64,000 nt of DNA from the NCBI GenBank assembly GCA_964007475.1, contig OZ023273.1:105398485-105462484 (forward strand), given 5' to 3'. The position numbers were made by a program, and so were the translations under genes. Shown here piece after piece: positions 51,605 to 64,000 of the stretch (position 1 is its first letter; every line of letters begins with the position of its first letter). Source of the DNA: Hybos culiciformis (taxonomy: Eukaryota > Arthropoda > Insecta > Diptera > Hybotidae). Below the pieces are notes generated by a model, which was not told the origin of the DNA, searched no databases, and worked only from the letters and a program-made list of their open reading frames with translations.

Positions 51605-51840
51605 GTTGCAAAAATGGATGTTTTAATCCCTACAGCCCCGCAGAGACACGTGAAAAGGCCTAAGTTAGCGTAGACATAGGTTTAGTTGCGAAAAAGGAGG
51701 TTTTAATCTCTGCAGCCCAGTAGGAACAGATAAAAAGGCCTCAGCTAGCTTAGCCATACGTTAAGTTGCGAAAAAGAAGGTTTTAGTCGCCGCAGCTCCA
51801 CAGGGACACGCGAAAAGACTTCAGTAACCATAGGTCTTGT
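51605..51840 (+). repeat. 80-bp satellite, three units
   Basis: GTTGC-AAAA starts at 51605, 51685 and 51765, exactly 80 bp apart. The unit runs GTTGCGAAAAAGGAGG, then TTTTAATC-CTGCAGCCC, then GGGACACG-GAAAAG, then CTCAGCTAGC-TAGCCATA. It matches the two partial units at 20326-20450 in unit length and sequence order. It is much less AT-rich than its surroundings. Confidence 0.9.
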
Positions 51841-52056
51841 GGTTTTGTGGCCCAGTTTAGTGGGTCTTTGCTTCACATTACGGATTTTTGTCCCACATTT
51901 TTATGGTATTATGATCCACCGCAGTGCGACATTTCCCCACAATGTCCCACTGAAATGAGTCTTAATCCCTATATGGGGTTATGGTCTGTGGGCTTATGTC
52001 CTGTCACCTGTTTGCTTAGGAATAATACATACACAAACTCCGATATCTACTTATAA
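51841..52056 (+). other. GC-richer block adjoining the 80-bp satellite
   Basis: The plus frame 51847-52056 (69 codons from a GTG) is less AT-driven than most chance frames (CPTFLWYYDPPQCDISPQCP) but has no domain. It begins at the edge of the satellite. Repeated CCCAC and TTAATCCCTATATGG suggest it is part of the same repeat-associated insertion. Not called as a gene. Confidence 0.4.
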
Positions 52057-52217
52057 TATTGCTTATATTTATATATATGTCAAGTAGATAAAAAATAGTT
52101 TTCATAATTATTCGAAAGGCGTTTACATTACATTAATATTGTTCAGAAAAAAAAATATTAAAAAGTTGTGTACATCTTCTACACCAAACAAACGTGTGAT
52201 ATTACGAAGTTAGGTAA

Positions 52218-52220
<3 letters not shown>

Positions 52221-52273
<53 letters not shown>
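52221..52273. repeat. (TA)n microsatellite
   Basis: About 26 uninterrupted TA dinucleotides, followed by GTATATACATA. It can extrude as a cruciform and is likely length-variable. Confidence 0.95.
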
Positions 52274-52280
<7 letters not shown>

Positions 52281-55200
52281 CATAATTATTATGTATAGTA
52301 GGTATAAGTAGAAAATATATTATACGTATGTATGAAAATGCATTAATGAAATCTAATTTTCTAGAGAGATTTTTCATGTTATCTAGGCAATTTCTTTATA
52401 AATACAGAATGGAGGTCTTACATTAAAGCTTACAAGTTAAAATTATGTTCTGACATCCTTTTCTCATATGCATAGAATGTTATTATAAAAATTTTATATG
52501 GAATGGGCACATTATTATAATTTTTAGAGGATAAAATGCTTAAATAAAAAAAAAATTCATATTCCTGCCGTTAATTTCAAGAAGATACATATTACCTATA
52601 ACGAGAAGTATAGTGGTGAAGCATAAAAAAAAATAATTCTAGGTAGTTAAGTATATTTTCTTTAGATATTAGAATTTGGATTAATAAAAAAAAAAAAGAG
52701 GGTTTTCTTTTCTTTTTTTTTCTTTTATATTATATACTTAATGATTTTGCTTCCAAATTATAGTATTTTGTTTTAGCATTGCTGTGTACCAGAAAAATTA
52801 GGCCAAGAAGATAATATTTCTATAATAATTAAAAAATATAAAACAATATCTCATAAATACAGTATTGCGGTCTGTTTTCAACATTTCGATTTAAGATACT
52901 TAAATTTTGAAGATACTTTGCTCACAAGCAGGAGTTAAACATATTTATTAGATTCTTTAATCATCATTTTATTAGGTCGAAGAGAAAAGAACGAGATTAC
53001 GCGTATTTTGGCATTCAGAGAATTTAAATCATTTCATTAGTTACATGAGTAATTTAGTGGAGGACTGAAAGACGGACAATCGGAATGAAAACAGATGCTT
53101 TTTTTTTAAATAAGGAATTAAGGAAATCTAACACAAAATAAAGATATAATGCCAGAAATATGGTTCCAACAAAAATAAAAACTTATTGCAGAAAACTTAA
53201 ATGTGAAAAATATTAAAAAAAAATATTTATTTGTAGATTTATTGGAAGCGCCAAAAACTTTTGCATAAAATATCTTTATATTATTGTAAAAAATATGACA
53301 TTTTTTATTGTGGGATAATATACCTCTGTCATTTTTATTATTCTATTATTATTATTATTATAACATTATTTTTTTTTTTTATTACTTCTTTTTTGCACAT
53401 AAGTAAACAAATATTATTATTATCCAACAATAAAAATGTGGGCTTTAAGAAAAGCATAAAAATAAGAAAAAAAAAGAAAACAAACAAACAAAATAATATC
53501 ATTACATCTTATTTAATAATTTCCTTGAAAAAAGTTTCTCAGTTTTGTCATCAAAGATTTAAATTGCATTTTTATTGGCAATTTATTCAAGAATACAAAA
53601 AAAAAAAACAATTTCATGAAAATGCATTCTTTCCTGGAATCATAAAAAAAAAAAAGAAGATTGTAAAAATACAGTTTTCCACAGAATATGTGAAAAAAAA
53701 AAAAATTACATTTTTATTTTTCTAAAGTCCTTTCTTTACATAAATATTTCTTAATAATAAAGTTTATGTTGTGTGGTGCAACATATTTTTTGTTATTATA
53801 AATTGATTTTTTTTTCTATTCTACACTCTTTTGCAGCAGAGAAATATTACATTATTTTATATAAAGTGCAAATGGTGATTTTATGCATTTGAATAAATTT
53901 TAAGTTTTTTATTTTTTTTATTTTTATTTTTATCTAAGTCCTTTTTGACTTGAAATAGATAAAAAATAACATATAGAAAAAAAAACTAGTATATATGTAC
54001 TTTCCATTTGCAAACAAAAAAAAAAATTATATAAAATTGAAATTTTTCTTTCGCCCTGAAGAAAAAAAGTTTACACATGGTATGGTGAAAAAGCTATTTA
54101 TATAAATTATCTTTTTCTTAACATTAAAATACAGTATAGTATTAAATTTTTTTTCACACAATTCAAAAATTGGTACCAAGTATAAGTCACAGAACATAAG
54201 GACATTCATGAACATAAAATCAAAAGTTTTTTTTTTAAATATAGTTATTATCGTTTAACCATGTAAAAAATGCGTTAAAATAATAAAACATGGATATAGG
54301 TACTAATTTTTACATCCCTGTAAACAGATTTATAACAATTTAAGGAGTAATTAATTTATTTTTTAACAAATTATTGGCACTCTGTTTTCCTAGAATTTGA
54401 AAAATTTTGTTTCCCACATTGTTGTAGTTTGAACTGGACATTATTGTAAAAATCCATTGAAGTTCTACTGTAAATTATTTTAAGAACATTTTAATAAAGT
54501 TTTAATACTTTTATATAGCAAACTTTCAAAAGGAAACCATTGTTTTTTAAGTTAAAGGTATATAAATACACAGAAAGATTTATTTTCTTTTAAAGTTGTT
54601 ATAATATTTATTTATCGTAAGACAGATCAAGTTTAAATAAATACTAGGATTATTTTCTATTATCCTAAACTGTATAATATTCATATACTTAGGGATAATT
54701 AAAAGTAGTATACTTACATTTAGAGATAAATAAAACTACTATATTCTAGGAAATAATACGACATTTTCTTTGAATTACTTATAAATATGTTAAAAAATAA
54801 CTTTTATTTGAAAAAATAAAAAAAAAATGTAAAAAAGTGGATCCAAACACATACAACATATGTATTATACATCTATGTTTAACATATGTACATAATGTTC
54901 TAAATTTAGGATGTTTGGTTTTTATTTTTTTTGTAAATGTATTTAATGTCATGATAAAGAATTTTTACATGAATTGAAAATTCTTGCTTTCATAAGATAT
55001 ACCATTATTTTATAGTACTAAAGAAAATATATAACTTATGTAAACATTAATATGTCAAAAATAATTTTTACTAAACGCATAATCTAAGTTTTTATATTCT
55101 TTTACATACTTTATCTAAAAATTCTTGTGCATATTCATTATTCAAGTAGGTTCCTTGCATTTTTTATGTTAAGGATGGTAAATTGGAAATTGTTTGACTG

Positions 55201-55960
55201 CATCGTCCAACTGGAGTAAGTCTTTCAAGTTCTTGTCTGTCTTCTGAGTACTATTTTGTTCAAATGAAAAAGTCTATGCACTTTATTTCTCTGTTAATTG
55301 ATATACATTTCGATTTTGTTATAGGAATTAAAGTCTATATACCAATATAAAATTCATCACATACATTTATGAGCGTCATGTGGAATCAAAATATTTATTG
55401 CAAACATTTTTTTTTTCATTAAAAAAAATATAATTCATAAAATGCAATTAGCGATAATAAGATGAAATAAAAAAAAAAATTAAAAATAAAAAATTAAATG
55501 AAAGCAAAACATTTCGGTTGACGCGTATTAAAAAAAGAGTTAACATAGCAAAAATAATATTTCATCATGAATTTATTTTCAATTTACACACAAATTGATA
55601 ATTGCTTAAAGTGTATGCAAGTGATATGCGCTTACTACACACATAGTAGGTACTATGCTTCTATGTTATTTATGGTATGATATTGATTTATGATTTGCAT
55701 TCATTGCACAATAATATAATTGGAATTTTTGTTTCGTGTACATAAAAGCTGTAAAATCTCAATCAACTTGTTTTTTTTTGCATCTAGTCTTTTAACTTCT
55801 TAGGTCGAAAATTTTTTTTTTGGTTGATGATCAATCTCAACCAAAGTGAATCTCAACTAACGCCATAATTCGAGCTCTTGCAATAAACAAATACACTATA
55901 CTGTGATCCACTAGTATGTTGTGACATTGGTTCAGATAATCTAAATTTGTCTTAGTTTTT
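52274..55960. other. AT-rich non-coding stretch
   Basis: No gene is supported. The 154-codon plus frame 53261-53725 is made of K, N, F and I runs over poly-A/T and ATT repeats and is rejected. A TAT/ATT run lies at 53344-53361. A short exon-like window at 55174-55215 is discussed under findings. Confidence 0.55.
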
Positions 55961-56651
55961 GTTTAAATTTTACCTATATATCGACCTATCCAAGGAAGAT
56001 GTTGATAAGTCGACTTGGTTTTCCTATCTGAATCAAAAACCGTTTTTTTGTAACCAAAACTATTGCTGAGATAAGTTCAAAAACAACGTAATGCATTGTT
56101 AGTTTAACTCTGAAATCTACCTGCATAAAATTGATAAAAGCAGTTATCAATTTAATGCACGAACTTTTTTTTAATTTTTTCGGTGGTATCTAGAGTTGTC
56201 AACATATTACAAAAACTTTCGGTGAGTTGTTAACAGTTTTACACTTACTTGTCAACCCGGAGTTGGATTTTATAAACTTTTTACTTTGACAAAAAATAAT
56301 CCAATCGGTTATAAATAAAGTTGGCAACATTTTACTTGGAGTGTGACAGCAAAAAAGGCGGGAATTACTTCATTATGTTTACAACTCGGCATACCAATCT
56401 GTATTAATGAAAACAGTGCAGTGAATTAAGTTGTTTTTGTAGAAAACAGTAATTTTTAGTCTGAATAAAGAGTCAAGAAATAGTCTCCTAAACATGCTCA
56501 AGCTCTTTATTATATGCCGTGAGTTTCGTTGAAATCGAACCATAAACATCCTGTTTATTCATATTTTGAACTAAATTGCGTTTTTCTCAAAACTATGATT
56601 TTCGACTTATCAACATCTTCCTTGGATGGGTCGATATGTAAAATTTAACTA
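55961..56651. mobile_element. Non-autonomous element with long terminal inverted repeats
   Basis: The left arm CGACCTATCCAAGGAAGATG and onward (55982-56013) matches the reverse complement of the right arm (56602-56633) over 32 bases with one difference. Outside it both ends share TTAAATTTTAC separated from ATATCGAC by a 4-base indel, extending the repeat to about 50 bp. Interior length is about 590 bp with several GAGTTGTCAAC/GTTGTTAAC/GTTGGCAAC variants and no coding frame. No clear target duplication was found, so exact ends and superfamily are open. Confidence 0.8.
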
Positions 56652-59600
56652 AACTCTAAATTCTAAAATATATTAATTTTGTACATTCAACATTAATTTT
56701 AACTGCCAAAACCGATATTTCAATGGTCTAACAATATAAGAGAGACAAAATTTATTTTAAAAATAAAATCTTAAATTTCAACTTTCTTCCTGTAAAATGA
56801 ATAAAATATCCTTTTTTTATGCAAAGAATAGCAGTATGAACTGAAAAATGGATAACAAAAAGATGTTCGTTCGAAAAAAAAATTTTAATTTTTTTTTTTT
56901 TTAATATAACGATGACATAATTATTTCCACAAAAACATTGAGACAAAAAAAAAAAATCGCGAGGATTATTTTAAATACCCAAGAAAATAATGTCCTTTTT
57001 ATGTGCAATTATAATTAGAATTCTAATTAATGGATCCAGAATAAGGACATCATCAACATTTTAAATTTGTCAACTTTTAAAATATGTAGATTTGAGAATT
57101 AGAAGAAAAAAAAAATTTACTTTTCGTTTTTTTTTTTTTGCACATAACAATGTTTTATGTTTTATCGAGACAAAAAAAATAAAACACATTATGAATTCGG
57201 ATTGTGAAAATCAAGTTTTAAGAAAATGGGGTGGCAATAACTATTAGTTTTTTTTATGTTTTATTTTTTTGGCTAAAATTCAATTTTTTTGGCTATACAT
57301 TTTGTCGAAAACATTATTATTATTATTATTTTGAAAACTGAATAAATATTTTCTGAACGTGTGATAAATTTTTTCGAAGGCATTAAACTACATAAATATT
57401 AAAAAAAAAAAAACCGAATTTTAAGTTTAAATTATATGGTAAATTTATATTTTTAAAATAAAATTGGAAATGGCATGATTTTGGAGAAAAAAAAATTAAA
57501 TAAAAATGCGGGCATAATAAATTTGTTGGGAAGCCTAATGGGAATAAAAAAAAATAATATTTTCCCACGTGTGTTTGTTTTGACGAGACAAGAATTAATT
57601 TTCAATTTTTTTTTTCAAATTTGTTGAAAATATAGTGTCAGTATATGAATTTCAATATTCCCAATTGTTAGTTTGATGATTCTTTTTTTCAACATAATCT
57701 ATAGATTATATCTTTAAAAAAGAATGATTTAAAAAAGCTGTCTTTGAGTAAATTTTAGAAATCAACACAATATCAAACAGATTACTCAACTGATCGAGTA
57801 AACACTACAATAGTAAATAGTGCATTACTAAATTATGTGCACTAATGCCTCGGGTAATGATAATTTGTCTTGAATTTGTATTTCGAGGACTACAAATCTA
57901 TAATTTGGATTTTAATTTAGTTTTTCGGAAAATATTCGCATTTTTAATAAAAAAAATTTCCATCCTTTGATTTTGAAGCACAGTAATCTAAGAAATGAAC
58001 AAGAACAATTTTTTCAGTAATTTTTTCAAATCGTTTTTCTATTATGAATTTCAGCAAAAAATTTCAAACAGTTCAAACTAAAAATGTCAATACAAAATTT
58101 CGTTTTGTTTTTTTGATATTTTGCAGAATTTTCTACGAAATTTTTTTCATCAGCAGCGGAGATAAAAATTATATACCAGAAAATTTTTAAGTTATTTATA
58201 ATGCAATTAAATTGAGACTTTTGTTAATTTTCTTTCAATTTATTTGTGATGATAATATAAGAATACTAAAAGAGATAAAATAAAACTTGATTAAATTTAA
58301 ATAAAGTATGAGTAAGTGGAGAAACATTTAAAAAAAAAAAAAAATTATTTTTATTGAATTTATTGGAAACATTTAGGAAATAGGTTTCACGTTATAGAAC
58401 AATAAGTTCCCAACTCAAAAATTACAAAGTTTGTAGCTATATGAGTTAAAATTGAAAATAAAAAAAACGGATCATGTAGTTAGTTCTAGTAGAACATTTT
58501 TTCACAATATGCTTAAAAGTTTCCTCCCTCATATATAGCATTTATTTAACACTTTAAATCTATTATAACTTAGCCCAGACTTAAGATATTTCGGATATTT
58601 TCCATTGATTATTTAAAGATAAAGAAGAATTTAAATATTGAATTAACAAAATATTAAATCATAAACATTATAATAATTTAACGCACCCCATACAGAATTT
58701 CTATTAAAATTATGGTTCTTATATCATACTACATATTCTGTTTTATATACCTATATTCAAATCATGTATGTAGATATATACATAATCCTACTGAACTCGT
58801 AAAAAATGGGATTTTTCCCACAACGCATTCTAATTAATTAAGGGAGTCTTTATATGTGATTATAAAATAATACATTATACATATATCACATTTTAATCAT
58901 TTCTTTCTTGGAATTCAATGTCTATTTGCTTTTTTATTTTCGCTTATTTGATCCTAATGAGAGCATATGTTTAATGAGTTTTTCATTCCAAGGATTAAGT
59001 TCTATTTTTTTTTCGTTCAAATTACCCTTGTTATAGTTTTTATGTAATAAAACAAAAAATATTAGTAGAATTTATTTGTTTTTTTTTATCTACAATTAAA
59101 CATACAGTATGTTTAAAATTTGTAGGGGAATTAATTAATTTTATAAGATTTAAAAAAATCATTTTAAGTATGTATATCTTACGGATTTGAATACTTATAG
59201 CTGGAAAATTATTCCTTCTTAAAGACGACAAATAAGACTAAAAATTTTTATATATTTAGACTAATAACATAGTTGAAAATAAAAGATAGTCGTTCTTGGT
59301 TCAAAGACTAATTAATATTCAAGTAGTGCAGTTCACTGATGCAAACTAAAATACGGAAATTGAACAAATACAGCATAGAAATCGATTAGGTCATTTAATC
59401 CTTGGAGCTAACTAAAGAACTATTGACATTAACGATAACTAACTTTTTGGGAAAAGTTCTTTCGCACTGCTATTAATATAATGATACTAAATAATAGATA
59501 AGCACAATGCGAACTTTTTGAGAGTATTCAAAAATGTACATTGTACACATTAATGATAAATTTGGTATTATGTGGTGTCATTGCAGTACTCGAAATTTAA

Positions 59601-62600
59601 GCTTTAGTCACACATTTTACTCCACAATCAACAAAAAAAAATTAAAATTAAATTATAAAAAGAATTTTTAATTTTCATTGATAAATTTGAGTTAAATATT
59701 TTAAAATTCTGTTTGAATTTTTATTTTTTTATGTTGAACTTGGGAATAAAGTTAAACACCACATGAATGAAAAAATGGTTTCTTTATTTTTTATTTTTAT
59801 TTTATTTATTTTTTTTAGAGAGAAAAATAAATTCTATGCGTATACTTGAAATGTGTAAAAATAATTTTGGAAATCTTATCATAATAATGAAGTATACATG
59901 TATACAATAAATTTATTATCATTTCAAGTGTACATAAATAAAAGGCATAATTAAAATGGAATTTTCATTCGTTAAGAAATTTTTTTTTATATTGTTTGTA
60001 ACGTTTTGTAAATATCAAGCTCGTCGGAACATAAAACAAAAGAGAATGATATGTTTTCATTTTAATTCCCGCAGAATAACGAAATTACGATATATATATT
60101 GCGTACTTTACTATTTAGATTTAGAATAAACTTCCTTATATAAGACGTTGTTACAATACTCAAATTAAAGTAATATTAGAAAATATTCTGTTGTCTTCGT
60201 ACTTAAAATTTTTTAAAATCTAGCTATCTATTAATTCGGAATAATTTTGTAATTGCTTAAAGAAGATGATTCACTAAAATAGTTGTATAATGTCAAAAAC
60301 TTGGTTTTCTCCACAAACTATTTATAACTATTGGCGGATATGCTGCAAAATTATAGAAAAAATATATATTTAGGATATAAATTTTATTCATTAAAGAGCA
60401 CTTCTTTACTACGCGTACAAAAATAATTTTTCTATGCATATAAAGGTTTGGTTGATTATATATATATTGAAACCTGAAACTATATATTGCACAAAATTAA
60501 CGCTGGTAAATTTTAATATTGTAAATGTGGTCATAAGTTATACGCAAACAATATTTTTGTAACAAAAATTGGTTATTTCTATTATGTGTATATGACATTG
60601 GTTTTTACATTCAGTGGCTCTTTTCTCATTATTTTGAATCAAATACATTAAAAATCATTGAAAAAGGTTGTTGCAACATTGTTGATGAATTTTTTATTTT
60701 ATTTTTTTTAATAAAGAAAACCTAATATGATTGGTGTGTGTACAAATAAAAGTCAATAACAATTAAATTAAAAATTGACTTTTAAATAAGAAAAATTTAA
60801 TATGCAGTAAATTATGATGGTGAACCTTTAAAAAATGGATTTAACTAATTTTATACTGCGAAGTGGCATAATATTTTGAAAATACGATGTATTTAATCAA
60901 ATAATTAAAATTTGGTCAATTTGATTATGGTTTATGATATACCATTATGCAACTACATAACGATTATGTAATGTGTGGAACGAAATTATTTGCATGTACT
61001 TCAAACTTTTATCTTATTTATGCATGCATGATTTTAAATTAAATATGTAGGCTCTGTTTTTTTTGTATACAGAAAATGACAAATTTATGTAGAAATCTAA
61101 ATGAAAAATTCTTAAACGTATTTATACTAAAGTAAAAGGTCTGCATAAAAGATTCCTATAATACATTATTAAGAAGTACACTAAATTTTCATTGAAATGG
61201 TGTATTATATAAGTAGTATTTTTATTTGAAAATTATCAGCTTATGAGATTAGCAATAGGTAATGCTTATTCAAGAATCATATTCAAAAGTTTCTCCCATA
61301 GAAAAACAAATTGTAAATTAATTCTATGTGAAGTTTAGAAATTAGAGACAACCATGGATTTAAGCTACGCCTACGCATACTGAAAGATTAGTGAGCTTTA
61401 ATTAATATAGTAATAAACTTACCATATATAAACTGCACATAATATATAAACGCTAAAAATATTACATAAGTCTTATAATTTCTAAATTATTATAAAACAT
61501 AACTCCTGTATACGAAAATTTTTTTATCTATACAAAAATTTAAATCTCTTCTAATTAATTTGATTTATTATTTACATATTTTGCTGTTTATGTATATTTT
61601 GTTATCAGTTTTAAATGGCATACAAATTAAGGATATGTTGTGCTTATTTTATTATTATTATTATATTATTATATTCTACTTTAATATTACATATCTGTAT
61701 GTATATATAGAGAAAAAGGGAAAATTTTTGAAAGTAGATACATCTAATAATTTCTAAAGGAAAATGTTTTTGTTTTATTATGAATATAAATTTAACTAAA
61801 TTAATCTCCTTTTGTTTATATTTATTTATATTGTTGTTATGTTTATTTTTTTTGTTTTTTTTTCTGTTGCTTTTTTGTTTTTATTGCCGAATCATGCATG
61901 CTTTAAAAATCAGTTCGTGAATAAAATAAGTATCACGTTAGATATTTCTTAATCTCATAAGCATTAAAAAGATACGCATAACGTGTAGGTACGTACGTAC
62001 GTACATTATTATTGTATATTTTATAAATGTTAAATTTCATTTAGAATTCCTGTGAAAATAATAATAATAATAATAATATAGAAAGAATTTATGCAAAAAA
62101 AAAAGAAAAAAAAAAAGTGTATAAATAAGAGAAATAAAACGAATTTATATGTTAAAATTATGCAACATTATGTTTATTTTTTATTTTTTCTTTGTTAGAA
62201 AATTTCCAATAATTTTATGTGTGAAAAGTTTGGTGTTCATATATCTGCTCGATTTGTCAAGGTGGATTAATTTATGGTTAATATATGTTTTTTTTTCTTC
62301 TTGTCGTTGAACGATTGATGAACATAAGTACTATAATTGGATGCTTTTTTTTTGTTAAATTAATATGTTAACAATAATGTCAATTTCTGAAGGTGTTAAT
62401 GTTAAAATATAAATATATAGATTTAAATATATGTATATGTAGGAGAATATACTGTTTAAGATGAAGATAATGTTTTGTATTTATATACATTTAATATCAG
62501 GCTTTAACTGTTTTATGTTCTAATCTAAGTCAGACCAGACTTATTGTTACCCGTTAAATAAATATATTAAATGTTCAATTCTTGGATATTTGTGATACCA

Positions 62601-64000
62601 AAATTTTGACATACTTTTTGGAATTTAATATAGTATTATATAAAATGAAGAAAAAATAATTTTTTTTTAAGTGTATTAAAAAAAAAAAAAACAACGTATG
62701 TCACAATATTACTAAAAAAAACATAAAAAGAACATGTAAAAAAAAAGCAAAAAAAAAAAAAAAGAAATAAATAAATAAAAAGTAAATAAATTGAATTTAT
62801 GAAATTTTTCTTTCTTAATAAAATGTTACATATATGTTTCATCTTCAGTTTCATCGAGAATAAAATAAAATCGAAAAGATAAAATAAAATAAGGATCGAT
62901 GCTTGTTGATTTTATTTAATTTAATTTTATTTTATTTCATTTCATTTAATTTTTTTTATATTTTATTTATTTTTTATTTTTGGCAATATGATGTCATTTT
63001 GTTATTTTATCAGATCAATATTATATAATTTAGTGAATTTTTGTTAAAAGAAAAATAAAAATACAATGTATATATACAACACTAAATATGAACTAAACAT
63101 ACGTAAATACATTTTTCTTCTTTTTTATTTTTATTGATTGTCAGATATTATATTATATGTAGTTAGAAAGACTAGGACACCCAATTTTCAAATATAAATT
63201 GAGAAAATATAAAAGATTGACAACAATCAAACAAAAAATAAAATAAATTTTATTTATGTGTAGTGTATAATATATAGTTTTTTTTTTTTAATTTTACTTC
63301 CCTTAAATTTTTCTGTTTAATTTTCATTATATTTTTGTAAAGACATATGTGCATAAATAACATACTTGGTATAGTTAATTGATTTCTTAAATTTGTTAGA
63401 ATTGAGATTAGACATTAGAGATGTTATGTTAGATATTAAATCAGGACTATTTCTGAGGTAATTAATTATAAATTACAGTGTGGAATATGGAATCTTAAAT
63501 TAATAAAATATCATTTTGATAAAGCATTAATTTGAGAGTGGGTTTATTTGTACATTTGGATATCTGAGAAGATCGAAATCCTTTTTTTTTTACCATTTTT
63601 TTAAGATAGCTAAGATTTAAATTCCCCAGCATTAAGGACATTCAAATTTTTAGAACAAATGCATTTTTCATAAACCTAAAAGACACATACTTAAATGTAT
63701 ATATGTATACTTTTAAAGTTTAAAGTTAACTTTTATTTGAATTATACCTTTTTTGGGTGTATTGAAAATTTTTATTACTCAGGAGAAAGAAAATAAAATA
63801 AAAATTTGAATGATGTAATGTTATAATAACAAACCATATGCATGCATATGTAACTAACTATATTTATATACATATATTAACATGAATTCAAATTCTTCTT
63901 TGGAGCATAATATAAAAAATAATTTTGAATGGTTTTAAAAGAATTTTTTTGGAAACTTTCCAATTTTTAGTTTTATTTTATTTTGTTTTTTCTTTTTTTT
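56652..64000. other. AT-rich non-coding stretch to window end
   Basis: No gene is supported. ATT/AAT trinucleotide runs lie at 57312-57330 and 62058-62080, and a short (ACGT)n run at 61990-62004. Frames such as 56752-56946 and 62636-62854 (minus) read poly-A/T tracts and are rejected. Confidence 0.55.

Noticed and set aside
53261..53725. 154-codon plus-strand frame
   Set aside because: Translation of ATT repeats and poly-A runs (long I and K stretches). No domain.

Overview
The window is very AT-rich eukaryotic DNA, full of poly-A/poly-T tracts and simple repeats. It carries eukaryotic transposons: hAT elements, a tRNA-derived SINE and several elements with terminal inverted repeats. There are no bacterial operons, rRNA genes, CRISPR arrays or phage genes. 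An arthropod genome, most likely an insect, fits best, but the species cannot be named from the sequence. No complete host protein-coding gene can be supported. Most of the window reads as intergenic or long-intron DNA, and nearly all longer open frames are chance F/I/K/L/N/Y-rich readings of AT-rich sequence or readings through tandem repeats.

Layout. 1-11 kb: low-complexity AT-rich DNA with one SINE (about 3.1-3.24 kb, minus strand) and a remnant of an older dispersed repeat (about 9.1-9.3 kb). 11.0-11.2 kb: a palindromic MITE-like element. 13.0-25.0 kb: a transposon-dense island holding a second SINE copy, two related non-autonomous hAT-type elements lying 46 bp apart (the longer with a perfect 8-bp target duplication), a 5.8-kb TA-flanked composite element (15681-21495), and a 2.4-kb hAT element with perfect terminal inverted repeats, a perfect 8-bp target duplication and a transposase gene broken by two frameshifts (22591-24974).

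The 5.8-kb composite is the most unusual object. Outward-facing ends share an ATTCTCAGCC motif. Inside are a dimeric 219-bp satellite array (7 units), a separate 105-bp array (about 18 units), a tRNA-Tyr-like module with A and B boxes plus an inverted fragment of it, four copies of a flanking module, two degenerate CCCGG-rich arms in opposite orientation, and an 80-bp repeat that recurs near 51.6 kb outside the element.

25-64 kb is mostly AT-rich filler. Within it are one compact non-AT-biased block that looks like a real coding exon with splice-like borders (30865-30991, plus), a pair of about 400-bp related segments (33.0 and 35.8 kb), three further 80-bp satellite units (51.6-51.84 kb), a (TA)n tract (52.22 kb) and a non-autonomous element of about 690 bp with long terminal inverted repeats (about 55.96-56.65 kb).

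The elements do not form a pathway. The only protein-coding function visible with confidence is hAT transposition, and that copy is disabled in its present form. No searches could be run, so all family assignments rest on motifs, termini and target duplications read by eye.
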